From NCBI RefSeq assembly GCF_029689945.1, contig NZ_CP121451.1:1550001-1614000 (forward strand): a stretch of 64,000 nucleotides of DNA, given 5' to 3'. Of the stretch, positions 45,640 to 55,770 are shown in pieces. Positions within the stretch are counted from its first letter, which is position 1. Each line of letters opens with the position of its first letter. A program made the position numbers and the translations under genes. Under the pieces are notes generated by a model. The model made no database searches, was not told where the DNA came from, and saw only the letters and a list, made by a program, of their open reading frames with translations. Origin of the DNA: Paenibacillus amylolyticus (GTDB taxonomy: Bacteria > Bacillota > Bacilli > Paenibacillales > Paenibacillaceae).

Positions 45640-47433
45640 ATGCTGCGGACACGCAAAATACGCTGGCTCAGCGGAACGATGGTTCTGCTGGTTATTCTAA
45701 CGCTACTGCTACCTCAAGCGTTGCTGCCACAAGCTGCAGCGGCTCAGGCACAGACAAGCGGAATCGATGCGGTACTTGTAGCCGATGTAAGTAATTCAAT
45801 GAATACAAGTGACCGTGACAAGATCAGTAATGAAGCCATGAAAATGTTTATTGATATGCTGCCCGTCCAGGGGGACAAGGTAGGGATTGTCGCTTATACC
45901 GATCAGGTGGAGCGGGAAAAGGCAATGCTTACGATTCAGTCCGATGCGGACAAGAGCAGCCTCAAGGATTTTATTGATCAGCTCGGCCGTGGGCCATATA
46001 CCGATGTCTCCGTAGGTGTCGGCGAAGCCATAAACATACTGAATCATGGAGCAGACCCAGCTCATTCGCCAATGATCGTGCTGCTGGCGGATGGCAACAA
46101 TGATTTTAACAAAACCAAAGGCCGTACACAGGCTCAATCGGACGCTGATCTGGCGAAATCCGTGAAGGAAGCACAGGATCAGGGTATCCCGGTGTATACG
46201 ATTGGACTGAACGCGGATGGCAAGCTGAACAAGGATGCACTTGCAGACCTCGCGAAGCAGACCGGAGGCAAGTCATTCATTACCGATACGCCGGATGATC
46301 TGCCACAGATTCTGAGTGAGATCTTCGCCGATCATGCCAAACTGAATGTGGTGAAGCTGCCCTCTGTAACAGGAAACGGCAGTTATCAGGAAGTTACCGT
46401 GAACGTGCCAAACGATAGTGTACTGGAAGCAAACATTTCGATCATGTCTTCGAAGCCGGTGGAAGTGCAATTGACGGACCCATCGGGACAAGCCGTGGAT
46501 CTGAACTCGGATGCAGCCAAGCTCTCGACATCGAAGAGTTATTCGCTCGTGAAGCTGTTGAAACCCCAGGAGGGAGACTGGAAACTTCGGGTAAAAGGGG
46601 CTCCCAAAGACAGCATTGATATCAACCTGCTGTTCAACTATGATCTTCAACTCGTTGTGGACCCGATTAAGACCAAGTCCTATACCAAAGGGGACAAGGT
46701 AGATCTTGCTGCCAAACTGGAGAATGGCGGTCAGCCGCTTCAGGATAATGATCTGTATGCAGATATGAAGGCCACGCTGGTTGTGAAAGATGTCGATACA
46801 GGCAAAAGTGAAGAACAACCGCTGGAAAACACAGGATCTGGTTTTGCCGGAACCTTTGAAGTACCGGACAATCATAACTATGAATTGGTCATTCGGGCAG
46901 AAGAAGACAGTTTCTACCGAGAAAGTGAGCCAATCACGATTAACGCAGGCGGAGCAACCGGAAGCGGATCTCAACCGACAACATCAGGTGGTGAACAGGA
47001 CAAACCGATTCCATGGTTACCTGTCATTCTCGGTGCAATAGCTCTAATCGTGGTCGGTGTTGGTGCCTGGTTCCTGATGGGCTGGCTGAAACGCAAAAAC
47101 CGGGGATTTGTCGGTCAGATGATCGTTGAGATTCGTGATGAGAACACGGGCGACAAGTCATATCCACAATATAAAAAGCTGGTATCCTTCCGGGGCCGAT
47201 TCCATCTGCATCAGTTGTTGCAACTGGACCCTGAGCTGAAGGAAACCGAAAAATATGTATTTACGCCCAGCAATGGGGATCGAATTATCGTCCGTAACAC
47301 CGCAGGCGGTACGCTGGAGAAATCCGGTCGTGCAGTCGATGCAAGCTCAGGCGTTGAACTGAAGAACGGTGACCGACTGAGCATCCCGCTGCAACAGACG
47401 GACAAAACGATTTTAATTGAGTATCTGGTGTGA
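45640..47433 (+). CDS. VWA-domain membrane protein (first VWA gene of the system)
   Basis: 597 residues. A signal or anchor helix (about 8-35) is followed by an extracellular von Willebrand A domain (about 40-235) with a full metal site DVSNS and TDVSVG, then beta-rich domains, a Gly/Ser-rich stretch, a membrane helix (about 459-481) and a cytosolic domain of about 115 residues (FVGQMIVEIRDENTG; KNGDRLSIPL). It could bind a ligand outside and signal to the cytosolic partners. ATG 45640 follows GAAGGAG. First gene of the operon; its promoter probably lies in 45440-45620. Confidence 0.88.
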   Translation: MLRTRKIRWLSGTMVLLVILTLLLPQALLPQAAAAQAQTSGIDAVLVADVSNSMNTSDRDKISNEAMKMFIDMLPVQGDKVGIVAYTDQVEREKAMLTIQSDADKSSLKDFIDQLGRGPYTDVSVGVGEAINILNHGADPAHSPMIVLLADGNNDFNKTKGRTQAQSDADLAKSVKEAQDQGIPVYTIGLNADGKLNKDALADLAKQTGGKSFITDTPDDLPQILSEIFADHAKLNVVKLPSVTGNGSYQEVTVNVPNDSVLEANISIMSSKPVEVQLTDPSGQAVDLNSDAAKLSTSKSYSLVKLLKPQEGDWKLRVKGAPKDSIDINLLFNYDLQLVVDPIKTKSYTKGDKVDLAAKLENGGQPLQDNDLYADMKATLVVKDVDTGKSEEQPLENTGSGFAGTFEVPDNHNYELVIRAEEDSFYRESEPITINAGGATGSGSQPTTSGGEQDKPIPWLPVILGAIALIVVGVGAWFLMGWLKRKNRGFVGQMIVEIRDENTGDKSYPQYKKLVSFRGRFHLHQLLQLDPELKETEKYVFTPSNGDRIIVRNTAGGTLEKSGRAVDASSGVELKNGDRLSIPLQQTDKTILIEYLV

Positions 47434-47497
47434 AGGATTATTTGATTTAAATTGATTGTTTGGTTTAAAAGGAATGCCAATAAAATTTGGGACCAAC

Positions 47498-47645
47498 TGT
47501 TTACACGAGAACGCAGAGGACAGAAATAACGTGAAGAAGCGGAAGCGTTCGCCTTTATCCCCGGATTTTCACTTTGTAAAAGTGAATCGAAAAAATCTGG
47601 GGATAACAGCAATCGGAAGGTTATTCTGTCATCGGAGTGGCAAGT
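47498..47645. repeat. Stem-loop repeat family, copy 2
   Basis: The core at 47555-47606 has TTATCCCCGGATTTT pairing with AAAATCTGGGGATAA around inner hairpin CACTTTGTAAAAGTG. Flanks include GAACGCAGAGGACAGAAATAAC upstream in two pieces, GCGTTCGCC, and AACAGCAATCGGAAGGTTAT downstream. It lies between the first VWA gene and the tubulin-like gene. Confidence 0.75.
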
Positions 47646-47692
47646 GTAATGAAGTTGTAGTTCCAACTTTGTTAATCAAAGGAGGACATGGA

Positions 47693-50600
47693 ATGAAACC
47701 GATTGTTAGAGAACATATTCAGCAACTGGATGTATCACTTGGCGGAGGGATTGTCAGTGAGAAAATCCGGGTCGATACGATTGATAACCCCATTCTGATT
47801 ATCGGTCTGGGAGGAACGGGAATTGACGCACTGCTGCGTCTCAAATATCAGATCAACCGTCGTTTCAAGCTGCCACAGGACCCGGTATCCAAGAAAAAAA
47901 TGGACAAGCCGGACAATGTGGAGTTTCTGGCTTTTGAGACGAACGAACAGGATCGCGCCAAAAAGTATAAAGGGATCGGACTTGATCCGATCAATGAATT
48001 CGTATTGCTCTCCAATGCCGAGATTGGCGGACTGCTACAGAACCGCAGCGTGCTGGAGCCGTACATTACGGACTGGCTGTCTCCGGAATTGAGCATCACG
48101 GACGGCATGAATGGCGCCGCAGGTGTGCGTCAGGCTGGACGTCTGCTGTTGTTCACCAAGATTAATCAGGTTGTGCAGGCCATCGACAAAAAGATCAAGA
48201 CCTTATCCGTAGGCACCAACAAAAAACTGATGGTGTTCCTGCTGACAGGTCTGTCTGGAGGTACAGGCAGCGGATGTTTCCTCGATATTTCCTATATCGT
48301 GCGCGGCATCATCGAACGGGATCACGGATCTGCCGGGATTGACCGCGTCAATACGCTTGGATATCTGTTCACGCCAGACGTGAACCTGTCCAACAAAAGC
48401 TTGAGCGAACACACGCGCGAATACATTCGCAAGAACGGATATGCGGCACTCAAAGAGCTGGATTACTGGATGAACGTGGATAGCCGCGGTGAGCGGTTTA
48501 CGCAGAAGTACGGCAATATTTTAACCGTCAACTCACCACTGCCGCCATTTAACCTGTGTCATCTGATCTCTGCGACGAATACCGAAGGCAAGCTGCTGGA
48601 GAACGCCTACGATTACTGCATGAACGTCACGGCCGAGAACATTACCAACTTCATGGCAAGTGAGGAGAAGCAGTCGGGTGAGGAGTTCGCGATCCATGAC
48701 TATATCAGCAACATTCGCACGAACATTGCACAGATGAACAAGGTGTACCCGGCCAACTATGATTACAACATCATTGGTGCCTCTTCGGCTGTACTGCCGA
48801 TCGAAGAGATGACCACGTATCTGGCGTATCGCATGTTCGACAAAATGAACACCATGTTCTCCAAAGCACCGAACCAGGAGGATACCGAGAAGTTTGCCGC
48901 AAGCTGGGCATTGATCTCGAAAGTGTGGTCAAGTCCTTTGAAGCGCGCGTACCAGAGCCGCTGCCTGGTTATCAGAACAGCGAGCGTTTATCCTATGGCA
49001 ACGTGGTGAAATCACAGGTTGTGAATATGGATACCGAACTGGAACAGAACTTCCTGGCCCGTGCCCGTGAAGAGTATATCAAGGCGAAAAAACAACTGCC
49101 GGGCGAGATTGCGGGTCAGTTCACCGAACAGATCCGGCGTATGTTTTTGCATCCCGAACAAGGTCCGTTCTATGTATCCCGTCTTATTTATACGGAAAAA
49201 GGGTTCTGTGTACTGAAGATGATTCAGTCCTACATCGAAACCCTGCGTGAGAATGCTTTCCGCATTCCGCGTGATATCGAAGCAGCTCAGGAGCAGTCCG
49301 AAGAGAAGCTGGGCGATGCGAAGAGTGCTTTTGTCTCCAAAGAGAAGAAAAAGAATGCTTATATTGAAGCGAAAATTCATGAGTACTGGCTGCACGCCGA
49401 CGTGGAACGCAACGATCAGATGATCGAGTTCTATGAAGATCTGTATGAGTTGCTGAACCAGGAGAACAGCCGCATTTATAACGTATTTACCGAAACGCTG
49501 AACGCCCTTAGCTCGATATTTGCCAAGAACGGCGATCTGCTGACACGCGGTGAGGAACAGTCCGATCACAAAGGCAACAAGACATATTACTGGAACGTCG
49601 TAAGTGTACCGGATATCGTCAGTGTGGTGGACGGGCTGTTGGATAAACGCGATACGGATGATCTGATCCGGGACTTCTCGCGTGAATTGCTGGAAAACTC
49701 CAGCCAGTGGGTGAAAGAGAACGAGATTGATATCGTCAGCTCCATCTCCGACTTCCTGAGTGAGAAATTCGGTGATCTGATTACCCGTTCCATGGAAGAT
49801 TTCCTCGTGATCAAATACGGTCAGGATGAGTCGGTTGAGAAATTTGTGGAACGTTTCATTGCCGGCAAGCTGGATGATGAGGCCGTTCCAGTGTTCAATC
49901 TGAGCAATAGTACAGGCAGTCTGCATTTCCCTTCCTGGGGATTTGTATCCGTACCGGCGCAGGCGCCAGGTATTCTGAAAGGGATTCGCAATTATCAGAA
50001 CAATGCCGTAGGCAAATCTCATTTTACCGTCAAGGAAAGTGAAGTGCGTAACCGGATCTTCTGGCTGAATACCCGAAACGGGGTACCACTCTTTGTGTAT
50101 ACACCGCTCAAGGTATATGAGGAAAGTTATGAGCGTACCATTTTGGACAAAGAAGGCATTGGTCGTCACTTGGTGCAAACGGAGAAAAACAACTGGACCT
50201 ATCTGCCGTCTCCAATTCCGGAAAAATCCTGGGGAGATGTGTACGAGAACGCCCGCGTGAAGCAGTATAACGCCCGTGTGCGCAGCGAATTCGAGCAGGC
50301 GCTCGGATACAACATCGTGACAGCCAAATCCATTGATAAGAATACAAGCAACCGGTATGCGATTGTGACAACAGAAGCATTTGACTTGTCCGCGAAACTG
50401 GCAGCCTACGACATGCGACTGACCTCCACCACGCCGAAGCTCGGCGAAGTGAAGCGGGCCGTGATGGAGCTGAAACGTCTGCAATCCGAAGGGTTGCCGC
50501 GTGTAGGGGTTAAGGATATTTTCGGCAGTATTAATGAAGATATGGCCAAAGAAAACCTGGTACGCTCCCCGCAGCTGATCGCACGTGTGCGTGAGGAACT

Positions 50601-51081
50601 GGCGAAGATGAATGCCATCTCGGCCAAAGTTGCCGAACTGGAAGGCATTCTGGCCCAGTATCAGGATGAAGAGCAGTGGTATGACCGCTTCATCGAAGCG
50701 CTCTATACCGACACCATCGTCAAAAAAGGTGCGCTCTACGTCTATGACCGTGATCCGGAAGAAGACGCTTGGGAGCCGTTTGCGAACCTGATGAAGAGCC
50801 GTAACTTTGCCGAGTATGAAGTGTTTGGCAACTTCCGCGGTCTGGCGGAGAAGGATCGCAGTACACTGCTGCGCAAAGCCTCACGTCGGGATAACGATCT
50901 GACGGCTTCAGAAGATATTACTCCATTGCTAACGAAGCTGGATGATCTGGCTGCGCTGTTCATGGAATCACGTGATCGTCTGGAATACGAGCGGGTAGAA
51001 CTGGCTAACGGAGAAGACATCTATCAGTTCTACAGAACGATGTCGTCCAAGCTGAACGACATTCGCAGAAGGCTGAAGTAA
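47693..51081 (+). pseudogene. Tubulin-like (Tubulin_2 type) GTPase, one frame break
   Basis: Large protein of about 1,129 residues once repaired. Near residue 36 it has PILIIGLGGTGIDALLRLK, the first nucleotide loop, and at about 184-193 LTGLSGGTGSGCFLDIS, the tubulin/FtsZ signature GGTGSG. The long C-terminal part is helical. This matches the bacterial tubulin-like family that occurs with VWA and GTPase genes rather than FtsZ itself. The frame breaks at about 48897-48902; one more base (GCCAAG for GCAAG) gives FAAKLGIDLESVVKSFEARV. ATG 47693 follows AAAGGAGG. Polymer formation is possible but unproven. Confidence 0.82.
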
Positions 51082-51095
51082 GGGTGGCGGCCGGG

Positions 51096-53531
51096 ATGGA
51101 GTTCAATTCGAACAATACCCTGAAGCGTGATCTGGAGAAGTATGCAGCGCAGTATGCAATAGAGCAGGAGCGTCAAGGCAGCCTGGGTGATGGACGAAGC
51201 AGTATCCATTACCCGGCGCTGTTCCTGTTTGTGGGCGATCTGGTTGCTCCCGCCGTGTCTGCCGTACAGGAGATCAATCGGCTGAAATGGGATAACGGAG
51301 ACGGTGTGGTCTACATTCAGATCGGGACAGATGATCAGGAAACGGCGCCGGGTGAAACGAGCAATAGTGGCTCGTCCGATGATGGTCAGGTAACTCGTCA
51401 TCGCTTGCCTCTGTCTGCTGGGCAGACGGAGCGACCGTCCAAAACACGGCGTAAAGATGTACATCGCAGTTTCCACGAATCGGATCAGGCTCTCTTTGAC
51501 CTGAATCGTACACTTCGGCGGGTTAGTAACCGAATTGCCGAATATGGACGGCTGTACTCGTCATTTGATCGAATTTACGTTACGGTGGTAACCAGAGCCG
51601 ATGATCCATTGAATGTATTATTGCCAGAGCTCACCAAGCTGACGGAGATCATTTTGTCCCAAGCCTTCAAGTCGGTGCAGACTGATCTGCATGTATTGGT
51701 CAGCGAGATGGAACAGGTGGATTCCTTCGGGTATGCCAGCGCGGCAGGTCTTGCTTTCCTGCGGGAGCTGGATTATATGCAGTCCTTGGACTACACGTTC
51801 AGCGGGAATCTGCTGGTGACGGAGGATGGGATCTCCATTCCGGTTACACATCACGCGTCACCATTGTTTGATCTGGTATATCTGTTGTCCGACAAAAATG
51901 AGCGTGGAACCGGCGTTCCCGGGGGCTGGATCGAAAATTCCGAGATCATCTGCCGGATCTGCCTGCTGAAGAACAGGAAGCAGGATGCGGATCACTCGGG
52001 TACTGTTTCAAGCACGGGAGCGAACACGTACAACAATACATCTTTTAAAAACAATATTCGTACCACCTCGGATCAGCATGGTTATGCAAGCGCGGGTTTT
52101 GCCGAGATCAGGCGGCCCAACAAACCGATTGCCTTGGCGGTGTTATACCACATGTATCGGTACCTGCTCGCGCGCATGCGGCAGGAGCCGGATTGGAGCA
52201 TCAAGGACAAGCTCGCTTTCTTCGGATTGGACGCGGCCTCGGTAGAGCGTAAAGTCGAAGGTCTGTTGCCCAATGAAGATCTGGTTAGTGGCATGAGTGG
52301 CATCATGACGCATAACGTCAGTTTCTCCGATCTGAAGCCGCTCTCGCTTCGTGAAGCGGAGAGAGCGCTGTTTGGGCAAGGCGCTGAAACGTACTTCCGC
52401 GATAACGTCGCCCGTCTTGTCGAAGAGCGTGTGCGAGAGCGAAGCTCCGGCGGTTCTCTCCGTCGTCAGGCTGAACAATCCCGCGCGGAGCATCCAGAGG
52501 TGGGATACTTCCAGTGGGCAGCCTGGAGTGACGGTGAGCCTGGCAGTGTACGTGAAGCGCTGCTCGGACTGATCCGGGATAAATCGGTGCAGCTTGAATC
52601 GGCACGTGCCCTGCTTGAGCAGCGTCAGCAAGAGCGAGTGGAAGATCAATCGTTCAAACGGGCGTTGTTCCGTGATAAGCAGAATGTACGCAATCTGATT
52701 GACTGCATGCTGGAACGAGTGTATGTACCCAAGGTAGACTTGCTGCGACTGGAAAATGAATTACATCTACTGCGTATCTACGATACGGAGATGGAAGAGC
52801 TTCACCATTATAGTCGCCATGTCACAGCAGCCCTTGAAGCGCTGGAACGCACACTGCGAGACACAGCCGCCCAAAGTATCGCCGCTGCGGATGAATACAT
52901 CGGCCAGAACGTGATGGAGTACTACGGCAAAGTGACGGAAGAGCTGATCACTGACCTGGAAGCCAAGCGCGGACGGGATGTATGGTTTGAGGACCGTTAC
53001 ATGGGGGATATGAACCGGCTTGCAACGGAAGGTGATGACCGACTGCTGAAACGTCTGATGGAGGTATGTCACTCGTTGCTGCTTACAGCCGAGCCGTTGC
53101 GACTGCCATTTGAAGAAGAACTGCTGCAGCGGGCCAATGTAACGATTGCTTACGGAGACAAAGACGTATTGACCCGCGATGATCTGTTCCGCAGGTTATA
53201 CCACACGCTGGAGGATCAGGCGGTCGTCCGGGTACGGGTGTTCGATTATACGCAGGAACATCGGTATGAAGAGAAGTACTTCTTTGGTGACCATCATAGT
53301 GCTTTCATGGACTATGCGGCGCATGCCGAAGAGACGTCACGCATCTACAAGCTGGGTGTGGTGTACGAAGAACGCAGCAGTGGTGTGGAGAAGCTGAATC
53401 TGATGGGAGGTTTCCATCTGGAGGATCTTATGGTGTATCGGAACGGCAAGGTATATTATGACTCGTACACAGAGAATGGCTATGAACTTCACCCCGCAGG
53501 TCTGGCGGAGAAGTTGTCACCCGTTCGTTAA
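51096..53531 (+). CDS. Large protein of unknown function in the tubulin-like operon
   Basis: 812 residues from ATG 51096, which lies 8 nt after AAGGGTGG; GTG 51084 is an alternative. No membrane segment. An alpha/beta N-terminal region (HYPALFLFVGDLVAP, DRIYVTVVTRADDP, DLHVLVSEM) leads to PLFDLVYLLSDKNERG, then a charged helical half with probable coiled coils (about 470-640). The central strand-Asp-N-G pattern recalls segments of tubulin-like proteins, so it could be a partner or distant homologue, but I do not recognise the family. It starts 15 bp after the tubulin-like gene. Confidence 0.72.
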   Translation: MEFNSNNTLKRDLEKYAAQYAIEQERQGSLGDGRSSIHYPALFLFVGDLVAPAVSAVQEINRLKWDNGDGVVYIQIGTDDQETAPGETSNSGSSDDGQVTRHRLPLSAGQTERPSKTRRKDVHRSFHESDQALFDLNRTLRRVSNRIAEYGRLYSSFDRIYVTVVTRADDPLNVLLPELTKLTEIILSQAFKSVQTDLHVLVSEMEQVDSFGYASAAGLAFLRELDYMQSLDYTFSGNLLVTEDGISIPVTHHASPLFDLVYLLSDKNERGTGVPGGWIENSEIICRICLLKNRKQDADHSGTVSSTGANTYNNTSFKNNIRTTSDQHGYASAGFAEIRRPNKPIALAVLYHMYRYLLARMRQEPDWSIKDKLAFFGLDAASVERKVEGLLPNEDLVSGMSGIMTHNVSFSDLKPLSLREAERALFGQGAETYFRDNVARLVEERVRERSSGGSLRRQAEQSRAEHPEVGYFQWAAWSDGEPGSVREALLGLIRDKSVQLESARALLEQRQQERVEDQSFKRALFRDKQNVRNLIDCMLERVYVPKVDLLRLENELHLLRIYDTEMEELHHYSRHVTAALEALERTLRDTAAQSIAAADEYIGQNVMEYYGKVTEELITDLEAKRGRDVWFEDRYMGDMNRLATEGDDRLLKRLMEVCHSLLLTAEPLRLPFEEELLQRANVTIAYGDKDVLTRDDLFRRLYHTLEDQAVVRVRVFDYTQEHRYEEKYFFGDHHSAFMDYAAHAEETSRIYKLGVVYEERSSGVEKLNLMGGFHLEDLMVYRNGKVYYDSYTENGYELHPAGLAEKLSPVR

Positions 53532-53617
53532 GGCGTCTAGCTGTGTCATGACACTCTGCAACAATGTTGTATTAACTCAGCCTGCTTACGGCTGGTATGG
53601 AAAGGATGCATGTGGAC

Positions 53618-54901
53618 ATGCAGCGAAAAATCAATCTTCTCCTGGTCCTGTTCAGCCTGATTGGCGGGGCAGTAGGCTTTGCGGCAGGGGAAATCATGCT
53701 GCGTCAATGGCTTGGGGAAATGCCGCGTCTGTTGCTGATGGGTTTATACTTTGGCGTACTTGCGCTTAGCGTTGGATTATTCTGTTTGATCGCCGAGATG
53801 ATCTCACCCAAGCTGAATGGCGCTTCATGGAAGCTCCGATATCTGGGACTGTCATGGAAATTGCTCGTTCCGGCAACACTCGCTCTGTTGTTTGTTGTTG
53901 GACTCGCGCTGCAATTGCTGTATCAGATCAATCCGGGCGGTGTGAAGCAAGTAAAAGATATTATACTGATGATCGACAACTCGGGAAGCATGAGTGAGAC
54001 AGATCCGGATAACGGACGCTTTGAAGCAGCCAAGACACTGATCAGCCAAATGGAGAGTGACAAACAGGTAGCTGTCATTACGTTTGATGATCAGCCTCAG
54101 TTGTTGCAACCGTTTATTGCGCTGGATAGTGATGCGGCCAAGAATGAGGTGTATAGCAAAATCGATGGCATTGTCACGACTTCAGGCGGCACCAATTTTG
54201 ATGCCGTACTGCGGGAAGGCATGGAACAAATCCAGGGCAAACAGGACCCGAAACGCGGTACCGTTGTCATCTTGTTATCCGATGGCTTCAGTGAAGCGGA
54301 TACGGCCGATATTTTGTCCCAATATGCGAGTGAACAGATATCGATCAATACAGTCGGTTTAAGTCTAGTGGACCCATCAGGTACGGATCTGCTGCGTAAT
54401 ATTGCCCAGCAAACGGGTGGCATGTACTATGATGTACCGGACTCAGGTGGTCTGAATCTGGCATTCCAGCAGATCTACGATACGATTGATGAACGGACGC
54501 TGGTGACGGAGCGCACGGGTATGATGGAGCATAGCGTTTATCTGGCGATTTTCCGTGTCGTTGCCGTGCTGCTGATTGGCGTAGCACTGGGTGTATCTCT
54601 TGGACTTGTATTCGATAATCGTCATCTTGCGCTCAGCTTTGGTATTGGCGGTGCGGTATCGGGTCTACTGGCAGGGCTTTTGCTGGAATGGGGCCTCGAC
54701 GGTTCGAACGTGGGGGATACCTTCGTACGACTTGGTGCGATGCTCATCTTATCCGGCGTACTGACCCTGTTCTCCTGGATTGTCCCGATTAAGGAGAACA
54801 CGCCGCGGAAGAGCAGGGGACGCCGTGAAGCTGGCGGAGGAACTTCTTCAGCGGAAGGATTCAGTCAGAGAGCAAGAGATTCACGCAGCAAAGGATTCTA
54901 A
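53618..54901 (+). CDS. VWA-domain membrane protein (second VWA gene of the system)
   Basis: 427 residues. Three membrane helices (about 5-100) precede a VWA domain (about 112-285) with intact metal site DNSGSMS and the Thr in SGGTNFD, then three more helices (about 303-395) and a basic cytosolic tail rich in Arg and Ser. Unlike the first VWA protein the domain lies between two membrane bundles. GGAAAGGA fits ATG 53618 (11 nt); upstream in-frame ATGs at 53597 and 53606 are alternatives. It follows the 812-residue protein gene closely. Confidence 0.87.
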   Translation: MQRKINLLLVLFSLIGGAVGFAAGEIMLRQWLGEMPRLLLMGLYFGVLALSVGLFCLIAEMISPKLNGASWKLRYLGLSWKLLVPATLALLFVVGLALQLLYQINPGGVKQVKDIILMIDNSGSMSETDPDNGRFEAAKTLISQMESDKQVAVITFDDQPQLLQPFIALDSDAAKNEVYSKIDGIVTTSGGTNFDAVLREGMEQIQGKQDPKRGTVVILLSDGFSEADTADILSQYASEQISINTVGLSLVDPSGTDLLRNIAQQTGGMYYDVPDSGGLNLAFQQIYDTIDERTLVTERTGMMEHSVYLAIFRVVAVLLIGVALGVSLGLVFDNRHLALSFGIGGAVSGLLAGLLLEWGLDGSNVGDTFVRLGAMLILSGVLTLFSWIVPIKENTPRKSRGRREAGGGTSSAEGFSQRARDSRSKGF

Positions 54902-54920
54902 CGTCGGGAGGTCAATGGAC

Positions 54921-55568
54921 ATGCGGTTTACGGATGCAGACCCTTCGACACCCTTGATTCGAAAACTGACACTTGCGGTGGACGAAGGGCGTTGTACACT
55001 TCGCTGGCTCTGGCCGGAACGGGTTGAAGCTGTGTATGTGGAACGGCTGGAGCTGGATATGATGAACGATGATCGTACCGGGGAAGAGCCTGCACAGGGC
55101 AAGCTGAAGCTGTACACAAGAGAGGAATATAAGGCTAGCAATGGTTACACGGATCGCATCACGGGTTTTGGGGCCATCAAGTACACGGTGTATGTGTGTC
55201 AGATGCAGGAAGATGGGCCCGTGCTGATCCGTCAGCGAGACGAGGACAATATGGTGATTGCAAGCGCAGGGAAGGCGGACATCCGCTTTTCCATTCGCTA
55301 TAAGAGCGGTTTTTTTCAGAAACGAAAAAGTGTATTGATCACCGTCACAGCGGAAGTGCCTGTTCCCAAGGAAGCCCTCTGTTATGTTCGCAAGCAGGGC
55401 GGGGTCCCGCTGAATAAGGAAGATGGTACGGTGTATCCTTTTGTGAGTGATTTTGCTCCCGGGAGAAATGAGATGCCGCCTGTTGAAGTCGCCAAGGATG
55501 ATTATGTGCGATTATTCTTCACGGACGGACCGAAGTATGGAGCCGCCTATAGATTAATATCAGACTAG
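54921..55568 (+). CDS. Unrecognised beta-rich protein of the system
   Basis: 215 residues, soluble, rich in predicted strands: LRWLWPERVEAVYVERLELD, FGAIKYTVYVCQM, KSVLITVTAEVPVP and a final DDYVRLFFTDGPKYGAAYRLI. It may be an immunoglobulin-like or other beta-sandwich domain, but this is a guess. GGGAGG is 9 nt from the ATG at 54921. A longer frame back to 54780 would overlap the VWA gene and is not supported. Confidence 0.72.
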   Translation: MRFTDADPSTPLIRKLTLAVDEGRCTLRWLWPERVEAVYVERLELDMMNDDRTGEEPAQGKLKLYTREEYKASNGYTDRITGFGAIKYTVYVCQMQEDGPVLIRQRDEDNMVIASAGKADIRFSIRYKSGFFQKRKSVLITVTAEVPVPKEALCYVRKQGGVPLNKEDGTVYPFVSDFAPGRNEMPPVEVAKDDYVRLFFTDGPKYGAAYRLISD

Positions 55569-55587
55569 ATCGTTAGGCTAATTTTTT

Positions 55588-55731
55588 ACACAGAAACGGA
55601 GAGGACAGAAATAACCTGAAAAAGCGAAGCGTTCGCCTTTATCACCGGATTTTCCCTTTAGAAAAGGGAATCAAAAAAAATCTGGGGATAACAGCGATTG
55701 GAAGGTTAAGCTGTCATCGTAGTGGGAGTGT
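55588..55731. repeat. Stem-loop repeat family, copy 3
   Basis: The core at 55639-55691 has TTATCACCGGATTTT pairing with AAATCTGGGGATAA around inner hairpin CCCTTTAGAAAAGGG. It shares ACGGAGAGGACAGAAATAAC, GCGTTCGCCTTTATC, AACAGCGATTGGAAGGTTA and GTGGGAGTG-like flanks with copy 2. It lies within the operon, just before the zinc-ribbon GTPase gene. Confidence 0.78.
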
Positions 55732-55770
55732 AAATCATCTTTGTCTGACTGATCAGGGAGGGGAGTGGCT

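Noticed and set aside
49012..50484. Minus-strand frame of about 490 codons opposite the tubulin-like gene
   Set aside because: Rich in His, Phe and Gln without motifs; the sense strand encodes the conserved protein.
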